Below, piece by piece: positions 52,801-64,000 of a stretch of DNA of 64,000 bases. Origin of the DNA: Auriscalpium vulgare (taxonomy: Eukaryota > Basidiomycota > Agaricomycetes > Russulales > Auriscalpiaceae); the NCBI GenBank assembly GCA_019915015.1, contig JAHBBC010000003.1, forward strand, positions 1,364,001 to 1,428,000, written 5' to 3'. A model generated the notes under the pieces. That model was given only the letters and a program-made list of their open reading frames with translations, did not search any database and was not told where the DNA came from. Positions within the stretch are counted from its first letter, which is position 1; the number at the start of each line of letters is the position of its first letter. The translations under genes were made by a program, and so were the position numbers.

Positions 52801-54319
52801 GTTGTAAGGGACGTCATCAATGTCCTACCCATCCATTGGCTCGCCAACGATATCGTAAGTAAAGACATTCTGCCTGTCACTGCGCTTTTTTCATGGCATT
52901 TCTAGCTCGGCTTGCCATTGAAGAGCGCACAAAACCCAACGGGAACTTTGGAGCAACAAGAACTTTACAGTAATTTTGCGGATATCGCCAAGTGGGTCTT
53001 ACTACTGTAACTAGCCTCAAGGTAACTGACGCTCTTAAAAAGCTACGTGTACCATAACGCTGAGCCATCTGAGGACTGGGTCTTGCGCGAGAGCTCACGC
53101 AACGCTGTTGACAACAAAGTCATCAAATACGTGAAGTCGCACCTTCAGAGACTCAAAAATGGCCTTGTACGTATCTGCGCCATACTCGTCTATTCCAAGT
53201 ACTCATGGAAGTGCCAGGCGAGCGTCGTCGGCATCCGAGACTCCATTCAGCAGTTCAGGAGTGGTGGCAACGAGAACAACGATCCATTCCTTCGAAGCGT
53301 CCTGAAGGCGGCCCCGCAGAAGGAGAATGATAGTGCTCTGGACAAGATTGCCGAGAGCATATTCGCGGAGCTTGTCCCGACGGCGGCGCTGTTCTCTCAG
53401 GCCCTTGTGCATGTGGTCAACTTCTTCCTTGCCGACAGCAGGAGCGCGGATCGCGCTGAGCTCGCAGCACTTCTAGCCAAGCAGACGCCTGGAGATGATG
53501 CAGCTGCCATGGCCCGTGTTTATGAAGCACTCCGTACGTCGCTGCTAGACTTTCCATGTGTCTTGACACGGCTGACATACCTTTCACAGGACTGGACCCT
53601 ATCGTGAGTACATAATTTGGCTTGATGCGCCGTCACTCACCCGCATACAAGGTATCAAGCGTGTCGTTGGCTGCCCAGTCAAAAGCCGCTGTCGGCGGTG
53701 TGAACGTGCAACCAGGCCAACGCGTCGTTGTCAGCATCATCGAAGCGGACGCCGATGTACGTGATACTTTGCAGCACTTCGCATCCTCGCAGCTAATATT
53801 GGACACTGCAGTCTTCCGCCTTCCCTAGCCCTTCGCAGCCCGAATACAACCGAGCTACTCCTCCTCGGTTGCTCGGAGTCGACCACAAAGGGTGTGTTTG
53901 TATACGATGGCTTATATGATGATTGGACGCTGACTGGTCCGTAGGCTCACGTCACCCGTTCTGTTTGAGCGAGTATGTGCCAACGTTGATCTATGTGTTA
54001 CGAGATACTAACAGTCGCCTTCAGGTTGTACCTCGTGTCCTCCATGAGATCTTCAAATTGCCGAACGTTCAGCGCGACGCTGGCATTTCTGGAGTGCTCA
54101 ATAGGTGTGTACTGCCCGTATCTTCGCTCCGGCGAAGCGAACTAATTGATGTGTGTGCCAGATTCACGCAAACGCTCCAGGGAGTGCCCGAGCAGTTGTA
54201 CGTGGGCACAAAAGGCCGGACAACTCCCTTCCCGACCTCTCTTATTGTCAACGTGAGTTCGCCGTGTTCCGTGCTCTGGCATCGCTGACGTGCGGGCCGT
54301 GTTGTAGTTCAATGCGTGA
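49866..54319 (+). CDS. Fatty-acid dioxygenase of the Ppo / linoleate diol synthase family, P450 half lacking the heme Cys
   Basis: Makes fatty-acid hydroperoxides (oxylipin signals) through a heme peroxidase/dioxygenase domain. Start ATG at 49866 (MSPDPTKRADLDRASSSFFK); about 13 introns, checked joins in frame; roughly 1,050 residues. N-terminal landmark GIDDRKFLLEHLLTLMSRLP. Peroxidase domain: distal heme His in NTDHHDWTQNNASSYLDLSP, RNHNFIAEKIL, and catalytic Tyr plus proximal His in EFNLLYRWHATLS. Then GLCPGYTISRTILADAVALT and NLTNWGYQDL. The P450-like half has EALRLDPIV and the expected heme region reads RLLGVDHKGLTSPVLFER, with Gly at the place of the axial Cys. A. nidulans PpoC-type enzymes also lost this Cys and only dioxygenate. 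So the predicted product is a simple hydroperoxide, not a diol. Substrate and regiospecificity cannot be read from sequence. Confidence 0.85.
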
Positions 54320-54713
54320 TGGCCGAGTGACGCAGATTTAATTCACAAGATCTGGACGAGCTAATAGTAGTGAATATGTTTTGAATTGGCTTATTATATG
54401 TAGAGGATACCCTGCATGCAGTGGCGGCTGTACTTATCTATGTATCACCCAATCCACAGTTCTGATCTCACAGTTTTGGGCAGCTCGGTCGGTGGAGAAC
54501 AATCATGTGCAATGGCGAATGCGGTGCCTGAGAACTTGTCAGTGTGTGCGTCACCTCCCAAATAAGGCTTGCCATTGAACGACGTCATTACTGCCTGCGC
54601 CCTATCCGATCCCAAGCAACAGTATAAAGCATGCTGCGCCCTACCAGCTCACCTTCCGCCACCCCTCCATCTTCCCCAATCTATCCCCTTCATAACATAC
54701 TTCTCTCAACATC
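54320..54713. other. Promoter region of the Vip1-like gene
   Basis: Non-coding stretch after the dioxygenase stop. The last 90 bases hold the TATA box of the next gene and a pyrimidine-rich leader. Confidence 0.45.
54623..54628 (+). promoter_or_regulatory. TATA box of the RRM-protein gene
   Basis: TATAAA 91 bases upstream of the ATG at 54714, followed by a C/T-rich stretch and CAACATC just before the start, which is typical of well-expressed fungal genes. Confidence 0.45.
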
Positions 54714-55877
54714 ATGACTTACGCCATCAACGTGCGTGTTCGCGCACTGGTCGCGTTTAGACGTTGCTGACATTGGAGTAACAGGTATCGGGCATTGCTC
54801 CCCAGACCACAGAGCAACAATTACATGATTTCTTCTCGTGAGTCGGCATCCATTCTCCAACTTAGTGACGCGCTAACCATAATCGACGTTAGATTCTGCG
54901 GAAAGTACGTCTTGTGCACGCAACTGCTCGCAGCCTTTTCAGGTTTTAACCGGACGCGCTTAGGATATCCTCCATCGACTTCATCTCCACTACGACGCCC
55001 AAGACAGCCACTGTTCATTTCGAGAAGGCCTCTGCGGCGAAGACGGCTTTGATGGTGTGTGCCACATTCGCGTTTGCCTGTAATTGTATCTGACTAGTAA
55101 ACGCAGTTGAATGGAGGCAACCTGGACGGCGCTCACCTCAACGTCCATTCCGACACTGTGCACCCTGACGAGGAGGAGCAGCCACATACACCTGGCCATC
55201 CTATCGATCAAAGCGACAAGCCGAGAGCTGGCAGTAAGTCCCCAAACGCACTTCACACTGTCTCGCATGACAGTAACCTTTCCTCCAGTCGCCGCCGAGT
55301 ATCTGGCAAAGGGCTACGTCCTTTCTGATGGGATTCTTCAACGCGCCATCCAGCTCGACAGTACGCATCTTACATTTGTTCCGTCACCCCGGCCTAACAT
55401 CTTTCGGCTTCAGATGAGAAAGGGATTTCCCAGCGATTCCTCGGATACTTTCAATCTCTCGATACGACGGTCGGATCCAAGGCCCTTGGCCCTGATCAAA
55501 CGATCTCTGGGAAGGTCACTGCGGCTCTGCAAAGCGCCACCCAGCAGGCGCGCGCCGTCGACGAGCAGAAAGGAATATCCAAAGGCGCCAACGATGTACG
55601 CTCGTACCTTCAATACATCCTTGTCTGTCATTGAACACGCGTTTACTCGCAGTATTACACGCGGGCGCTGTCCTCTTCGTGGGGTCAACGTGTGCGTGCA
55701 TTCTACACGGACACGTCCAAGCAAGTCCTGGACATCCATGAAGAGGCTCGCCGAATTGCAGCGACCCAGAAAGGTGCACAAACTCAGGAAGCATCTGGAT
55801 CGGCGAGCGCAGAAATTCCAGGAGCGGCTGTTGCAACAGAGAAGGCAAAAACAGTGGAGGCTCCGACTGTCGTCTGA
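54714..55877 (+). CDS. vip1: RRM RNA-binding protein, Vip1-like
   Basis: Small RNA-binding protein. Exons split by six or so short introns join to one N-terminal RRM: MTYAINVSGIAPQTTEQQLH (RNP2-like strand YAINVSGI), DFFSFCGKISSIDF, and TATVHFEKASAAKTALMLNG (RNP1-like strand ATVHFEKA). Then an acidic/His linker (HPDEEEQPHTPGHPI), IAAEYLAKGYVLSDGILQRA, and a long helical C-terminal part (DYYTRALSSSWGQRVRAFYT, QVLDIHEEARRIAA) of the type seen in Vip1/Bmh-associated 'Actin cytoskeleton-regulatory' RRM proteins, ending EKAKTVEAPTVV. About 255 residues. The name Vip1 refers to the fission-yeast RRM protein, not the inositol kinase. The molecular role is not well known. Confidence 0.72.
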
Positions 55878-56297
55878 ATGGTTCCTTGGGTTCATAAGGT
55901 GATCAGTAGTTGCAGGTACGATATCTGTATGAATATCAACATGTAGGATTCGACTAGTTTTCACTGAATGTGAACGTTTGGGCGATATATCTCCCGGAGT
56001 CTTTTGAGATTTCGGGTTTGTGCCGAATCTCCGAGTCCGATCCCGGTCGTTGAGCCGAACGTCGTTGTTGCTCTCAACTCTCGAGCTTAGCTCCCTCACC
56101 AACACACCGATATCTGCACTGTCTGTACCTGGCAGATCTATTCGGTCCAAACGTCGGCCGAACATACGTCGGATTCGGTAAACTCGATCGACTATCATCG
56201 GCCGCGCAGCCCCGCGCTCAGTACCAAATATCCAGATAAATGCGGGCCATTGTAGCATGCCTTGCCATTCGACGAACCTCCGCTCTCCCCGACAGAC
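55878..56297. other. Intergenic region
   Basis: Short spacer between the RRM gene and the methyltransferase. An antisense frame of 282 codons at 55410-56258 crosses it but is a shadow of the RRM gene's GC pattern. Confidence 0.45.
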
Positions 56298-57244
56298 ATG
56301 AGCGCTGCCTCTGACCCCGGCGATCGCGATGCGCAGGGCTGGTCGGCGAATGCTTACCGCGCCGCTGCGCCCTTCGTCTACTCTTCATCATTCACAGCCC
56401 CCATCCTCACCTCACTGAACGCACAGCCAGGAGAGCGTATCGTTGACCTCGGATGTGGCAGCGGAGAGTTGACCAAGGAGATCGCGGAGATCGTTGGTCC
56501 GAGCGGCGAGGTCGTTGGCGTGGATGTTAGCGAAAGCATGGTACGTGCATCTTCAAGCCAATGCGTGTATAGACTCAATAGTGATGATACCCGGCAGATA
56601 TCTAAGGCCAAGGAACACACAGGAATACCGCCGACGCACTTGATCGTTGCGGACATCCAGCTCCCAGATTTCGTGCAGGAGCATTTCCCTCCTCATCTAG
56701 TCGGGAAGTGCGATAAAGTATTCAGCAACGCTGCACTGCATTGGTGCGCCCGCGACCCACGCGGCGCGCTTCTCAGTGCTCAGCGACTTCTTCGAGAGGG
56801 TGGTGTTATTGTTGGGGAGATGGGTGGGCAAGGAAACGTCGCAGGTAGGGACTGCTCCACAGCTGGCCGCGACGTTGCTGATGTACATCTGCAGGTGTGA
56901 GAGACGCATTGTACACGGTGCTTCGCGGCCGCGGAGTTGATGCTGCGGCTCGCGAACCATGGTTCTTCCCCTCCCCCGAGGAGTACGCACAGCTTCTCGT
57001 GTCTTCAGGCCTGCGCCCTGTGCATACGTCGCTGCACCCACGGCCTACGCCTGTTGAGGATCTAGCCGCTTGGCTGCGCGTTTTCTGCGGGCATAACTTT
57101 CTCGCTGGTTTCTCCCCCGAAGAGGAGGACAGTGTGGTCAACGAAGTGGTCGCGCTGTGCAGAGAGGATGAGCGGTGTTGGGACGTGGCGAGCGAGCGAT
57201 GGAGTCTGGACTACGTCCGACTGAGGTTCATAGCGGAGAAATGA
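56298..57244 (+). CDS. Class I SAM-dependent methyltransferase (trans-aconitate methyltransferase-like)
   Basis: Small-molecule methyltransferase with the Rossmann-like fold. Start ATG at 56298 (MSAASDPGDRDAQGWSANAY). Motif I is RIVDLGCGSGELTKEIAE, the acidic residue after strand 2 is in VVGVDVSESM, motif II region HLIVADIQLPDF, and motif IV/V is KVFSNAALHWCARDPRGALL followed by LLREGGVIVGEMGG. The FSNAALHW segment is shared by Tam-type and related methyltransferases. The C-terminal cap reads WFFPSPEEYAQLLVSSGLRP and DLAAWLRVFCGHNFLAGFSP. Two introns (about 56540-56600 and 56845-56895) join in frame; about 280 residues. Substrate is not predictable. Confidence 0.8.
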
Positions 57245-57360
57245 CATCCGAATGACTCTCTGTAGCACGCGCGTTCCAGTTCCTGTCGAACTTCGGGGTT
57301 GAACGACTGACAGTAAAAATACATTGCGACAAAGAATTCTTTGAGTTTGTTGATACCCTT

Positions 57361-58492
57361 TCATGCCTCACCAACTGCGCCAGGTTGTCCGGGGCTTCCA
57401 GCTACCCTCCACGCTCCAACAATCAAGTCGATGATATCATCGAGGCCTGTGCCTTCTTTCACGCTCGTGAAGACTGTGGGACCGTCCCCACGCATGAGCT
57501 TCGAGTCGCGGTCCATGACCTCAAGAGAGGCGTTAACGTATTTGGCGATGTCGATCTAAGGCATCATGCAACAATCAGAAGTAGACGACATATGAAGGCA
57601 TGATCATGCGAACCTTGTTGATGACAAGTAGGTCTGATTGCGAAATGCCGGGCCCGCCTTTCCTCGGGATCTTATCCCCACCCTACGGTCCCGTTCCTAC
57701 GCATCAGTACACAGCTTTGATCTTCAAGCAGCGCCCACCGACTTACAGCCACGTCTATCACGTAGATGATATAGTCGGCAAGTTCCCGAGAGTAGTTTGC
57801 GGCAAGATTGTCGCCCCCGCTTTCCACGAAGAGCAGCTGGCAGCCGTACTTGGCCTGCAGTGTCTCGAGAGCGCCCATGTTCGCCGAGATGTCCTCGCGG
57901 ATGGCGGCGTGAGGACAGCCACCTGTCTCGATAGCGAGGATACGCTCCTCAGGCAGCGCGCGGTTTTTGATCAGAAACTCCTGATCCTCGCGGGTGAAGA
58001 TGTCGTTAGTGACCGTGGCTGCGGTCGGCCAGTCAATCAATTAGTACATGCCTGGAAGGAGAAGGGGAAGACACACCGATATTATACTTCGATCTGAAGT
58101 GCTGGCAAAGCGCAAGAGTTAAGGCGGTCTTCCCGGAGCCGACAGGACTGTACAAATGTATGCGTACATCAGTAGGGAACGGGAAGTAGGAGTTGGGTGT
58201 GCCGACCCGCCAATGCCGATGGTAAACCCACGCTCCTCGAAGTTCCGAGAGGAGTAATCAGGCAGGTCCCTCTCAGCGAACTTACCTATGGCATGAAGGT
58301 TTCATGTGGAATTCTTAACAGGATTGTGGATGACATACCTGGATGCTCGAGATGCTCGTGTGTATGACCGTGGTCCCCACCGCCATGATCGTGCGAGTGA
58401 AGAGGCCCATCGCCATGAGAGTGGAGGTTCTTGTTTCCGCTGACAGCTGCTGCTGGAGACAGATTGTTGATGAACGGAACAGTCGTCGCCAT
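57361..58492 (-). CDS. ureG: Urease accessory GTPase UreG
   Basis: SIMIBI GTPase that supplies GTP-driven nickel insertion into urease. Start ATG at 58492. The N-terminus is His-rich ([20 protein letters not shown] then GHTHEHLEH), a nickel-binding tail common in eukaryotic UreG. Then [20 protein letters not shown] (P-loop), [15 protein letters not shown], the CPH nickel motif in [39 protein letters not shown], and the base-recognition NKID in [20 protein letters not shown]. It ends [13 protein letters not shown] with a short extra tail. About six introns; joins examined are in frame. Urease itself and other accessory genes are not in the window. It is divergent from the METTL25-like gene. 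Confidence 0.93.
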
Positions 58493-58717
58493 GGTTGAAG
58501 TGGTACTGGTTCAACGTTGAGGCCTTGAGGGGTAGTAAGAGCTCAACGAGATAAGATAACCACAAGCGCTATCGATCTTGCAAGGCTGGCGTGGCGCTCA
58601 CCAACTTGCTGCCATGGATCAAGCCCCCGATACCTCTGCCCTACTCGGCTTCACAGATCCCCACTGCTCATCGCGCATACAGGACCTGCGTTTCAGGGAC
58701 GAAAATCCCTGCCTGGA

Positions 58718-59938
58718 ATGTCTCCGAAAAAGGCCCATGAGGTTACTCGCATGGGCGCATACATTCTACATCTCACCACGTCGCGACCTGGCCTCACGAA
58801 TGTCAAGCATGTGGTCGATATCGGTGCAGGGCAGGTACGGATAACCCCCGTCTTTCCATTGGCGCCTGGTTGTGTCTGATGCAAAAATACTGAAGGGGTA
58901 TCTGTCGCGCGAGCTGAGCGACGCTGGCTTTCACGTCCTCGCCCTGGATGGAAATCCAGTCCAAACGAAAGGAGCCGAAAGACGTGACCGAGGGCGCGGA
59001 CGACAACCTCGACCGTCCAAAGGGTCCTTGACACACAAGACACTCCATATAGCCACAGACACGCTGGAAGAGGCCGTCTCATCGTGGCTGAGAACCCTGG
59101 AGGGAGACCCAGCCACACCCATACCGGTTCTTTTCGTCGCACTGCACGCTTGCGGCACGTTGACGCCTGACATACTCCGCACATTTCTCACCAGCCGCGC
59201 TGGTGTTCCTGGTCCCCCTGGAAGATGCTGGTTGGCGAAAGGCGCCATCATAGTAGGATGTTGTTATAACCTAATGTCGCCTGTTGGTGCGTGACTGCCG
59301 GCCTTGAGAAAGCTGCGCATTGATTAACACCTTTTGGCAGTCGATTTTCCCTTGTCTGCGGCTTTCAAGCATGCTCCAACTTTATCTGCATCACATCTCC
59401 AATTAGCCGCGCAGACACCCTCCCACTGGTTGGACACTGCGGCTTCTCTAGCGTCCGCTGAACTGTCTGTCAGGAAGGTGACATATAGGGCACTCCTGGA
59501 AGCGGTTTCTGAACCCGTTCATCAAACCGATCCCAACTCGGTCCCGTCGAACCGTCTGGGCCGACTACCTGACAGTGTCTATATCTCCTTCCCCAATTTC
59601 GTCGCCCACGCCTCTTCCAAACTTGGTCGCAGCACATCGTACCCATCACCCAGTCCTGGGGACCACCCTCTAGCTATGATTGGGGACGAATATTTTTCAA
59701 TGCTGCAGCAGCGCGTCGAAGTCGTGCACGTCCTCAGGTGCCTTATCGGCCCATCGATAGAAAGCGCTATTCTTCTAGATCGTGTCTTCTGGCTGAAAGA
59801 GAGTCTCATGACGTCCCATTGCGCGGACCATGCGGAATGGGACGTTGACCTAGTCGGATTATTTGACCAGGCCGTAGGTAGTGCGAGGAATATGGCTTTG
59901 GTGGTTACGCCTATGCACACTTCGATCTGTGGTCTGTA
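58718..59938 (+). CDS. METTL25/RRNAD1-type methyltransferase (N-terminal exon uncertain)
   Basis: SAM-dependent methyltransferase domain protein. The conserved opening GMSPKKAHEVTRMGAY is at about 58715. It continues HVVDIGAGQGYLSRELSDAG (motif I, across an intron), FHVLALDGNPVQTKGAERR, FVALHACGTLTPDILRTFL (HxCG-T motif typical of this family) and IIVGCCYNLMSP, then across an intron VDFPLSAAFKHAP. The C-terminal half includes ALLEAVSEPVHQTD and LGRLPDSVYISFPNFVAHA and ends TPMHTSICGL. Relatives have residues before GMSPKK; a possible upstream exon lies between 58610 and 58700 (ATG at 58614) but its frame does not connect without an intron I could not place. The start codon is therefore provisional. 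It shares a promoter region with ureG. Confidence 0.72.
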
Positions 59939-60075
59939 GAGATACATATGTGATATTGAAAGATGCTCTGAGTGGGTAACAAAGATGTACAGGATGCGAT
60001 AAATGTGGTATAGGTAAGACAATCCAAAATAAAGATGCTCCGCCAAGTGGTATGATACAACGCGCGCTGACACGT

Positions 60076-63000
60076 TCATAGATTAAGGGGAAGGAGAATC
60101 TGGGGCTGCCGCAAGGCGATGGGACTTGAGCACTCTGCAGGCGCGTCCACAAGCGGCTGAACGTGAACGATCGGTCGAGGAGGAGCCCCGTCAAGGGAAG
60201 GGAACTTCCGCGATGCCAACGCGTCATCCCAGATGTCGCGCCAGCCGCTTTGAGGATGACCAGCTGGACTGCTTGCAGTCACAAAGCCAGAGGGTTTGTA
60301 CCCGCGGAAGTACGGGTGGTCCTGAGTGGATGCATCGTCGCTAACAGGGTAGATGATTTTCTTCTTGGGTACGTGGGTCGCCACGACAGGCGTGTCGACA
60401 TTGATCATGGAAGAATCGGCGAAGACACTGGCTCCTAGAGTCAGCGTGCCGTGCGCCAACGGAGTTCCTAGCTTTTCCGCGAGGCCAGGGCCCTGGGATT
60501 GGGGGCTATGGCGGTCGTGATAGAGAGTGATGCCCGCTTTCCAACCGGGTTGGAAGAACGTTGGCTGATGATCAGATGTGTATGGTTGCATGACATCTTC
60601 TGGTAGAGAGTCGACGACGGCGATTAGCCCCTTCTTCAGCCCGGCAGCGAACGCCGCTTGATCTCCGTCGATCAATTCGACTGACACACCGCTCGCGGAT
60701 ATTTGAGCGTTCGGTGCACGAAGGAGCATATGGTCGATATGCATGTCTTCTAGGCTGCCGTAGAGATAAAACGGCATCTTCGACGGATAAGAGTGGTCCA
60801 GATACCGCGAATTGAGCTGGCGGCTCTTGATGACCACAATCTGGGATACCTGCGTTTCGACAATTGGTTGGGAACTGCGAGGACATGCAGGCATGAGTGG
60901 AGTGAAGGGCAAAAATATTGTAGTCCACTCACCCATCCTCCGTCAACTTGGACACCAGCATCCTCAGGTTTTTGCGCCTGACCGCGGACGACAACTCTTC
61001 CGGCTCGACTGTGACCGCAATGAATACCGCCGACGGGTCTTGCTTCTTCGCCACCAAATACTTCTCACGGGCGCTGTCCGGTAACTGACAGTTCCAGATG
61101 CTCTGGCGGCGCTGACTAGCACTGCTGAAGCATGGCATGTGAACCAAATGCAACGATTCCACGCCTTGGAGAATGAACGCATGGAGGGCGGGGGTTGGCT
61201 TATTTCGATTCAATGACACCTAATAAGTCCACACAAATCCCGATCAGCGCACGACGTTGTGCTGACAATGATGGAGACATACCTTGACTTCCTCTTCGGC
61301 GGTTTCCCGAAACGCATCAGCCAACACCTTCTCGAAATTGAGCGGTGAAGCGAAAGGAGACATCGAAACGTTGACTAGAACCACCAAGTTGCCGTCACCG
61401 GATAAGCCAAGGCGCTCCTTGTAATTCGTCAAGCAAGCGCCGTACTCCTTCTGCGAGAACACAGTTGACATGATGACAACCTTGCGGTCCTTCAGAGCAT
61501 CAGTCAACTTGTGGAAGGAAAGCTTTTCGTAGATGCGGGCGTTAAGATAGTTGGCCTCGTCGATGTCCTTGTTGACTTTGCCGTTGATGCGGAAATTGCA
61601 GGCGTAAGCATTGACGACGAGATCAGAGCCTATCTGCTGCATGAGTGCGACGGCTCGCGGATCGTTGGCAAGCTGTTGCCGGGTCCGCGTGAGGATGACG
61701 TCGCGGATATAGCGGCGCTCCTCGTCAACCTCTTTCGGGGACGACTTGCTTCGTTTCTCACTCGGCAGCATCCGAAACGGTACGACGAGCAGGCTGGGAT
61801 GATCCAGGGACATTGTTGACCAATGGCCATACATCTGAAACGAAGGGTGTGGGTAAGAGATCATTGTGAGCGCGGACGATGAACGCACCTTGATCCCCGT
61901 GAAGACGGCCTCGCCTAAAAGGAAGCCGTATCCCCCTTTGTGCAGCCCAATTACCTCGTGGCCTAACCACGCTGCCACTGGGGCGGCGCCAGGTTTGCTA
62001 GATCACTGTGTGTCAGGACCGTGCACCGTGATTTGCGCAGCAATTGATGTTTTGATGGCTTACCTTCCTTCGATACCATAGACGCCCATCCGTGTGGCAC
62101 CATCTTCGGGCGAGTCCACGACTGGGCTAGTCCATGTAACCAGATACCTGAGCCGCCCGTCACGATAGCACAAGCTACCTGCAGGATATGGAACGTATCC
62201 GCTCTTATGTGGGTCGATGGTTATCGAATCGGCATAGCGTAGGTGTCGCAGCTCGTTCAGGGTCTGGGGGTGAACGAAGAGAGCGGGATCGTCCGCCGGG
62301 TCCAGGACACCTTTACGGGCGGGATCCGGCACGAGCATGGACGTGAAGTAGCCGCCCCAGGCAGCATCTGCGTGGACCATGAACGACAACCCACGTCGCT
62401 GATACTTGCGACGCAGGGCAAGAATCTTCGAGAGCGGATCCACCGCTCCGTGTTCCGTGGTGCCGATGATGGCAACAATAGCGTAGACCGCCTGGTGGTC
62501 CTTCAAGCACTTCCCGAGAAGCATGTCGAGAGCTTCGCAGTCCATCCGAGCTTCTTCATCCACAGGTACGCCGATGAGATTCCGGGAGCCGATACCAGTG
62601 ATCGCTGCGTTGCATTGAGCCTTCAGAAGGAATGAAGACGCACAGAACACTTACCAGCACCCTTCGGCCAAGAGTAATGAGTCGTCTTGCTGACAAGATA
62701 CTGTACGGGCTGCTGAAGTTGGAAGTGCTTTTCCAAGTCATCCTTGCCAGTCGTCTGAATGATGTAATCTCCAACGATGGCTTGGAGAGACAATGGCGAG
62801 AGGCCAAATTGCTGTGATATACGAGAAGGCAAGTTGAGCACTTCGTCCGGAGTCAAGTTGAGGAGGTCCCATGTCTTGCACTCGGATAGAAGCGTCTCCC
62901 TCCCCGTGCAGAGCTTGATCTTGAAATGAGCGGCGATTGATGCCAACGAAGGGTGATTGTCGAGCGCTCGCTTAAGGGAGAGCGGGTAGAACTTCAAATT

Positions 63001-63816
63001 CCGCGCTACCCTTCGTGCCGAAGGAGGTGGGTAAGGCCAAGTGATTTATGGGGATATTCGGCACTCACCACATAGACTCCAGATTGGCAACGGACCCATC
63101 ACAGGTGATATGGCCCCAGGGTGCTGGGTCCGTCACGCCGGGACGGCCGGGGCTGCCCACGTCGTAACCAAGCATACTGCAGAGCTGCTGTCCGACATCG
63201 AATTCGATAAGGCTAGTGAGTGGGCTGCCCTCTACAGCGACATTGTTGGGATTGTACATGAGGGCCATGAGGTAGCCTAGAGTGGCCGGCATAGAGACGT
63301 CATTCAGCATGTGAGCCATGTAGCGCGGCGAGTAGAAAGGAACACTGTGTTGTGGAAGGAGTGATGAGAGGAACTTGATATTGGTCTCGAGTTTTGACAT
63401 GCTTGCTTGAAACGCATGCGAGCGAATCATAGCACCGTCAATGAAGTCCTGCAGATTGAACCACCGATGTCAGCATGCTTATTCGTATGCAGAGAGGCCA
63501 TACGACGTACCTTGTCCTGGGGGGCGAACTCCTTCCTGCACTTGAAAAGATCGTTCAGGATTATCCCAACGTACTTCTCCAAAGCCTCTCCGTTCTCGGC
63601 CCTGGGTCCGAGAAACCAGGCTCCCGCTGCATCATGAGCACTTTGGAGAGAGCCGGGCTCGTTCTGGGGGGCGTCCGCGAGAGAAGGGGTATGAGGGTCC
63701 GATGTAGAGACACCGGCAGACGAAGCTAGGTCGCTGAAGCGCGGGAGCCATCGGTTGAGCATCCTGTAGGTGGTAGACCGCGCGGGTAAACTGGGGAAAG
63801 CCGAAGCGACATCCAT
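60076..63816 (-). CDS. PLP-dependent aromatic L-amino-acid decarboxylase, long noncanonical form
   Basis: Fold-type I decarboxylase that would form aromatic amines. Start ATG at 63816 (MDVASAFPSLPARSTTYRML). Group II decarboxylase landmarks: SVPFYSPRYMAHMLNDVSMP, EFDVGQQLCSMLGYD, CDGSVANLESMW (substrate/PLP loop), KTTHYSWPKGAA, VAIIGTTEHGAVDPLSKIL, PLP-ring Asp in MVHADAAWGGYF, and the Schiff-base Lys in SITIDPHKSGYVPYPAGSL. Canonical enzymes end soon after the large domain at about 480-500 residues. Here the reading continues through KEYGACLTNYKERLGLSGDG and a further 350 residues or so (FYLYGSLEDMHIDHMLLRAP, DHPYFRGYKPSGFVTASS) to about 1,050 in all. This architecture matches the noncanonical AAADs described from Agaricomycetes such as Psilocybe and Ceriporiopsis. 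At least seven introns; joins are plausible. Substrate (Trp, Phe, Tyr) not assigned. Confidence 0.85.
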
Positions 63817-64000
63817 CTTTTGTACGGTTAAGAGGAGAAGCAAGAGGCACCAAGCAGGCGAGCCCCCGCCGCGTTAAAAGGGCTATGCAGATACTGGACT
63901 AGACCGGCGGACTGATAGCGTGAGAGGCATGTGGACTAGGGAGCGGTTCGGTCGGTAATACAAGCCGTTTCGACGCACAGGTCACTAGTATATTTGTCTG
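63817..64000. other. Upstream region of the decarboxylase gene
   Basis: Promoter side of the decarboxylase. Nothing else is seen before the window edge. Confidence 0.4.

Noticed and set aside
1..64000. CRISPR array, rRNA or bacterial operon signals
   Set aside because: None seen; introns and gene families are fungal throughout.

Overview
The window is nuclear DNA of a filamentous basidiomycete, most likely an Agaricomycete (a Polyporales-type white-rot or mushroom relative; this is an inference). Genes sit on both strands and are interrupted by many short introns of about 45-65 nt with GTRNGT donors and YAG acceptors. The DNA is GC-rich. The gene families seen (Cdc11/Nud1 scaffold, Msb2 signalling mucin, Ppo-type dioxygenase, noncanonical aromatic amino-acid decarboxylase, DUF4203 protein, AIM9-like kinase family, large repetitive Zn-finger/Ulp1 families) are typical of that group. 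No rRNA, tRNA, CRISPR or bacterial operon structure was seen. Coordinates of multi-exon genes run from start to stop codon and include introns.

Left part (1-31 kb) is mostly orderly housekeeping DNA: a zinc alcohol/formaldehyde dehydrogenase cut by the window edge; a TALE/KN homeodomain regulator with a polyQ tract; the septation/mitotic-exit scaffold Cdc11/Nud1 (LRR protein); a Pro/Ser-rich unknown; a divergent pair of RPAP3-like TPR co-chaperone and Dug2 (WD40 + M20 glutathione peptidase subunit); a DUF4203 membrane protein; a class III CoA-transferase with a truncated, frameshifted duplicate about 2.8 kb away; an F-box/LRR-like protein; ribosomal protein uL23 (RPL25).

Centre (31.8-48.8 kb) is accessory. 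It opens with an Msb2-type transmembrane signalling mucin whose ectodomain carries nine copies of a short Cys-hydrophobic-Cys module, six of them (the last five intervals) at exactly 159-bp spacing. Next comes a decaying island: a P450 3' fragment, an AIM9-like kinase pseudogene with many frameshifts, a P450 pseudogene that shares a long direct repeat with the fragment, a coiled-coil gene with a frameshift, and remnants of a Zn-finger/transposase-like element beside an Ulp1-type protease gene.

Right part (49.8-64 kb) returns to intact genes: a Ppo/linoleate-diol-synthase-like dioxygenase whose P450 half has Gly where the heme Cys should be; a Vip1-like RRM protein; a SAM methyltransferase; the nickel GTPase UreG, divergent from a METTL25-type methyltransferase; and a very long PLP decarboxylase with a large C-terminal appendage. 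The genes do not form one biosynthetic cluster. The most unusual items are the Cys-module mucin and the frameshift-rich island next to it.
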